Positions 63,747 through 64,000 of a stretch of DNA of 64,000 nucleotides are shown piece by piece (the first letter of the stretch is position 1; each line of letters begins with the position of its first letter). Origin of the DNA: Xestospongia muta (Eukaryota > Porifera > Demospongiae > Haplosclerida > Petrosiidae); the NCBI GenBank assembly GCA_963693285.1, contig OY848918.1, forward strand, positions 11,752,796-11,816,795, in the 5' to 3' direction. The translations under genes and the position numbers were made by a program. The notes beneath the pieces were generated by a model, which was not told where the DNA came from, ran no database searches, and saw only the letters and a list, made by a program, of their open reading frames with translations.

Positions 63747-64000
63747 CTAAAAAATAAAATGTATTTCCACTAAACTGTAGTAATTAACATTCTATTTATA
63801 TCAGATTAAAATATGACATTTAGAATTACTTTATTTATACCTAAATTAGAAAGCATTTTGTACATATTTTAGCCAGTTAATTATTATGTCACAAACCAAT
63901 AATAAGAATTTTGTACCAATTGAAACATTAGTAGAATATTTTTGAAGGAATGAGAATTAGACATTTTGAAAAAAGGCTCAACTCATCCATATATTCTTGA
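63747..64000. other. Intron of the ankyrin-Roc-COR-Death gene
   Basis: Begins after the acceptor TTTTTTAG (minus strand) and continues to the window edge. Upstream ankyrin-repeat exons are expected outside. Confidence 0.6.

Overview
The window is AT-rich animal DNA. It has small genes split by short GT-AG introns, animal-specific protein families, long (CT)n/(GA)n tracts, many foldback and tandem repeats, and much gene debris. The gene set fits a demosponge such as Amphimedon: a kinase/coiled-coil/Kelch fusion, an ankyrin-Roc-COR-Death protein, SAXO, SLC35F, NAA50, NUDT19-like and iduronate-2-sulfatase-like genes, and fragments of SLC15 transporters. The organism assignment is an inference from protein content. 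No tRNA, rRNA or CRISPR array was seen. Exon structures below were read by eye from splice signals and frame continuity and have not been tested against transcripts.

Left part (1-17.9 kb), mostly working genes: a TA-flanked foldback element (683-939); an intronless kinase-Kelch gene (+); a small single-pass membrane tail gene (+) facing a six-exon type I membrane protein (-) with a similar tail; a SAXO-type axonemal microtubule protein (-) sharing a short divergent promoter region with a six-exon SLC35F transporter (+); and a complete six-exon NAA50 N-acetyltransferase (-). Two SLC35F introns and one NAA50 intron use long CT microsatellites directly before the 3' splice site. A promoter-plus-5'-end copy of an endonuclease/exonuclease/phosphatase (EEP) gene follows. 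The full EEP gene lies at 33.2-34.8 kb.

Middle part (17.9-36 kb), gene remnants and duplications: SMNDC1/SPF30-like 5' exons without a recognisable Tudor exon, low-complexity and palindromic repeats, NUDT19-like exons, a ubiquitin-protease Cys-box exon, two copies of a multi-pass membrane gene interleaved with broken SLC15 pieces, and the intact EEP gene.

Right part (36-64 kb): a roughly 10 kb array of about 3.4 kb repeats (36.2-46.1 kb); a long near-perfect hairpin; LRR exons around a Crypton-like insertion; another foldback element; broken acyl-CoA synthetase; a Ginger-like integrase with C48 peptidase relic; an unknown frameshifted gene; two iduronate-2-sulfatase-like remnants; and, at the right edge, the 3' part of an ankyrin-Roc-COR-Death gene (-) that continues beyond the window. 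No operon-like functional unit is apparent. The main themes are microsatellites used as splice-site tracts, duplication of promoter-plus-gene blocks, and an unusually high density of decaying family members.
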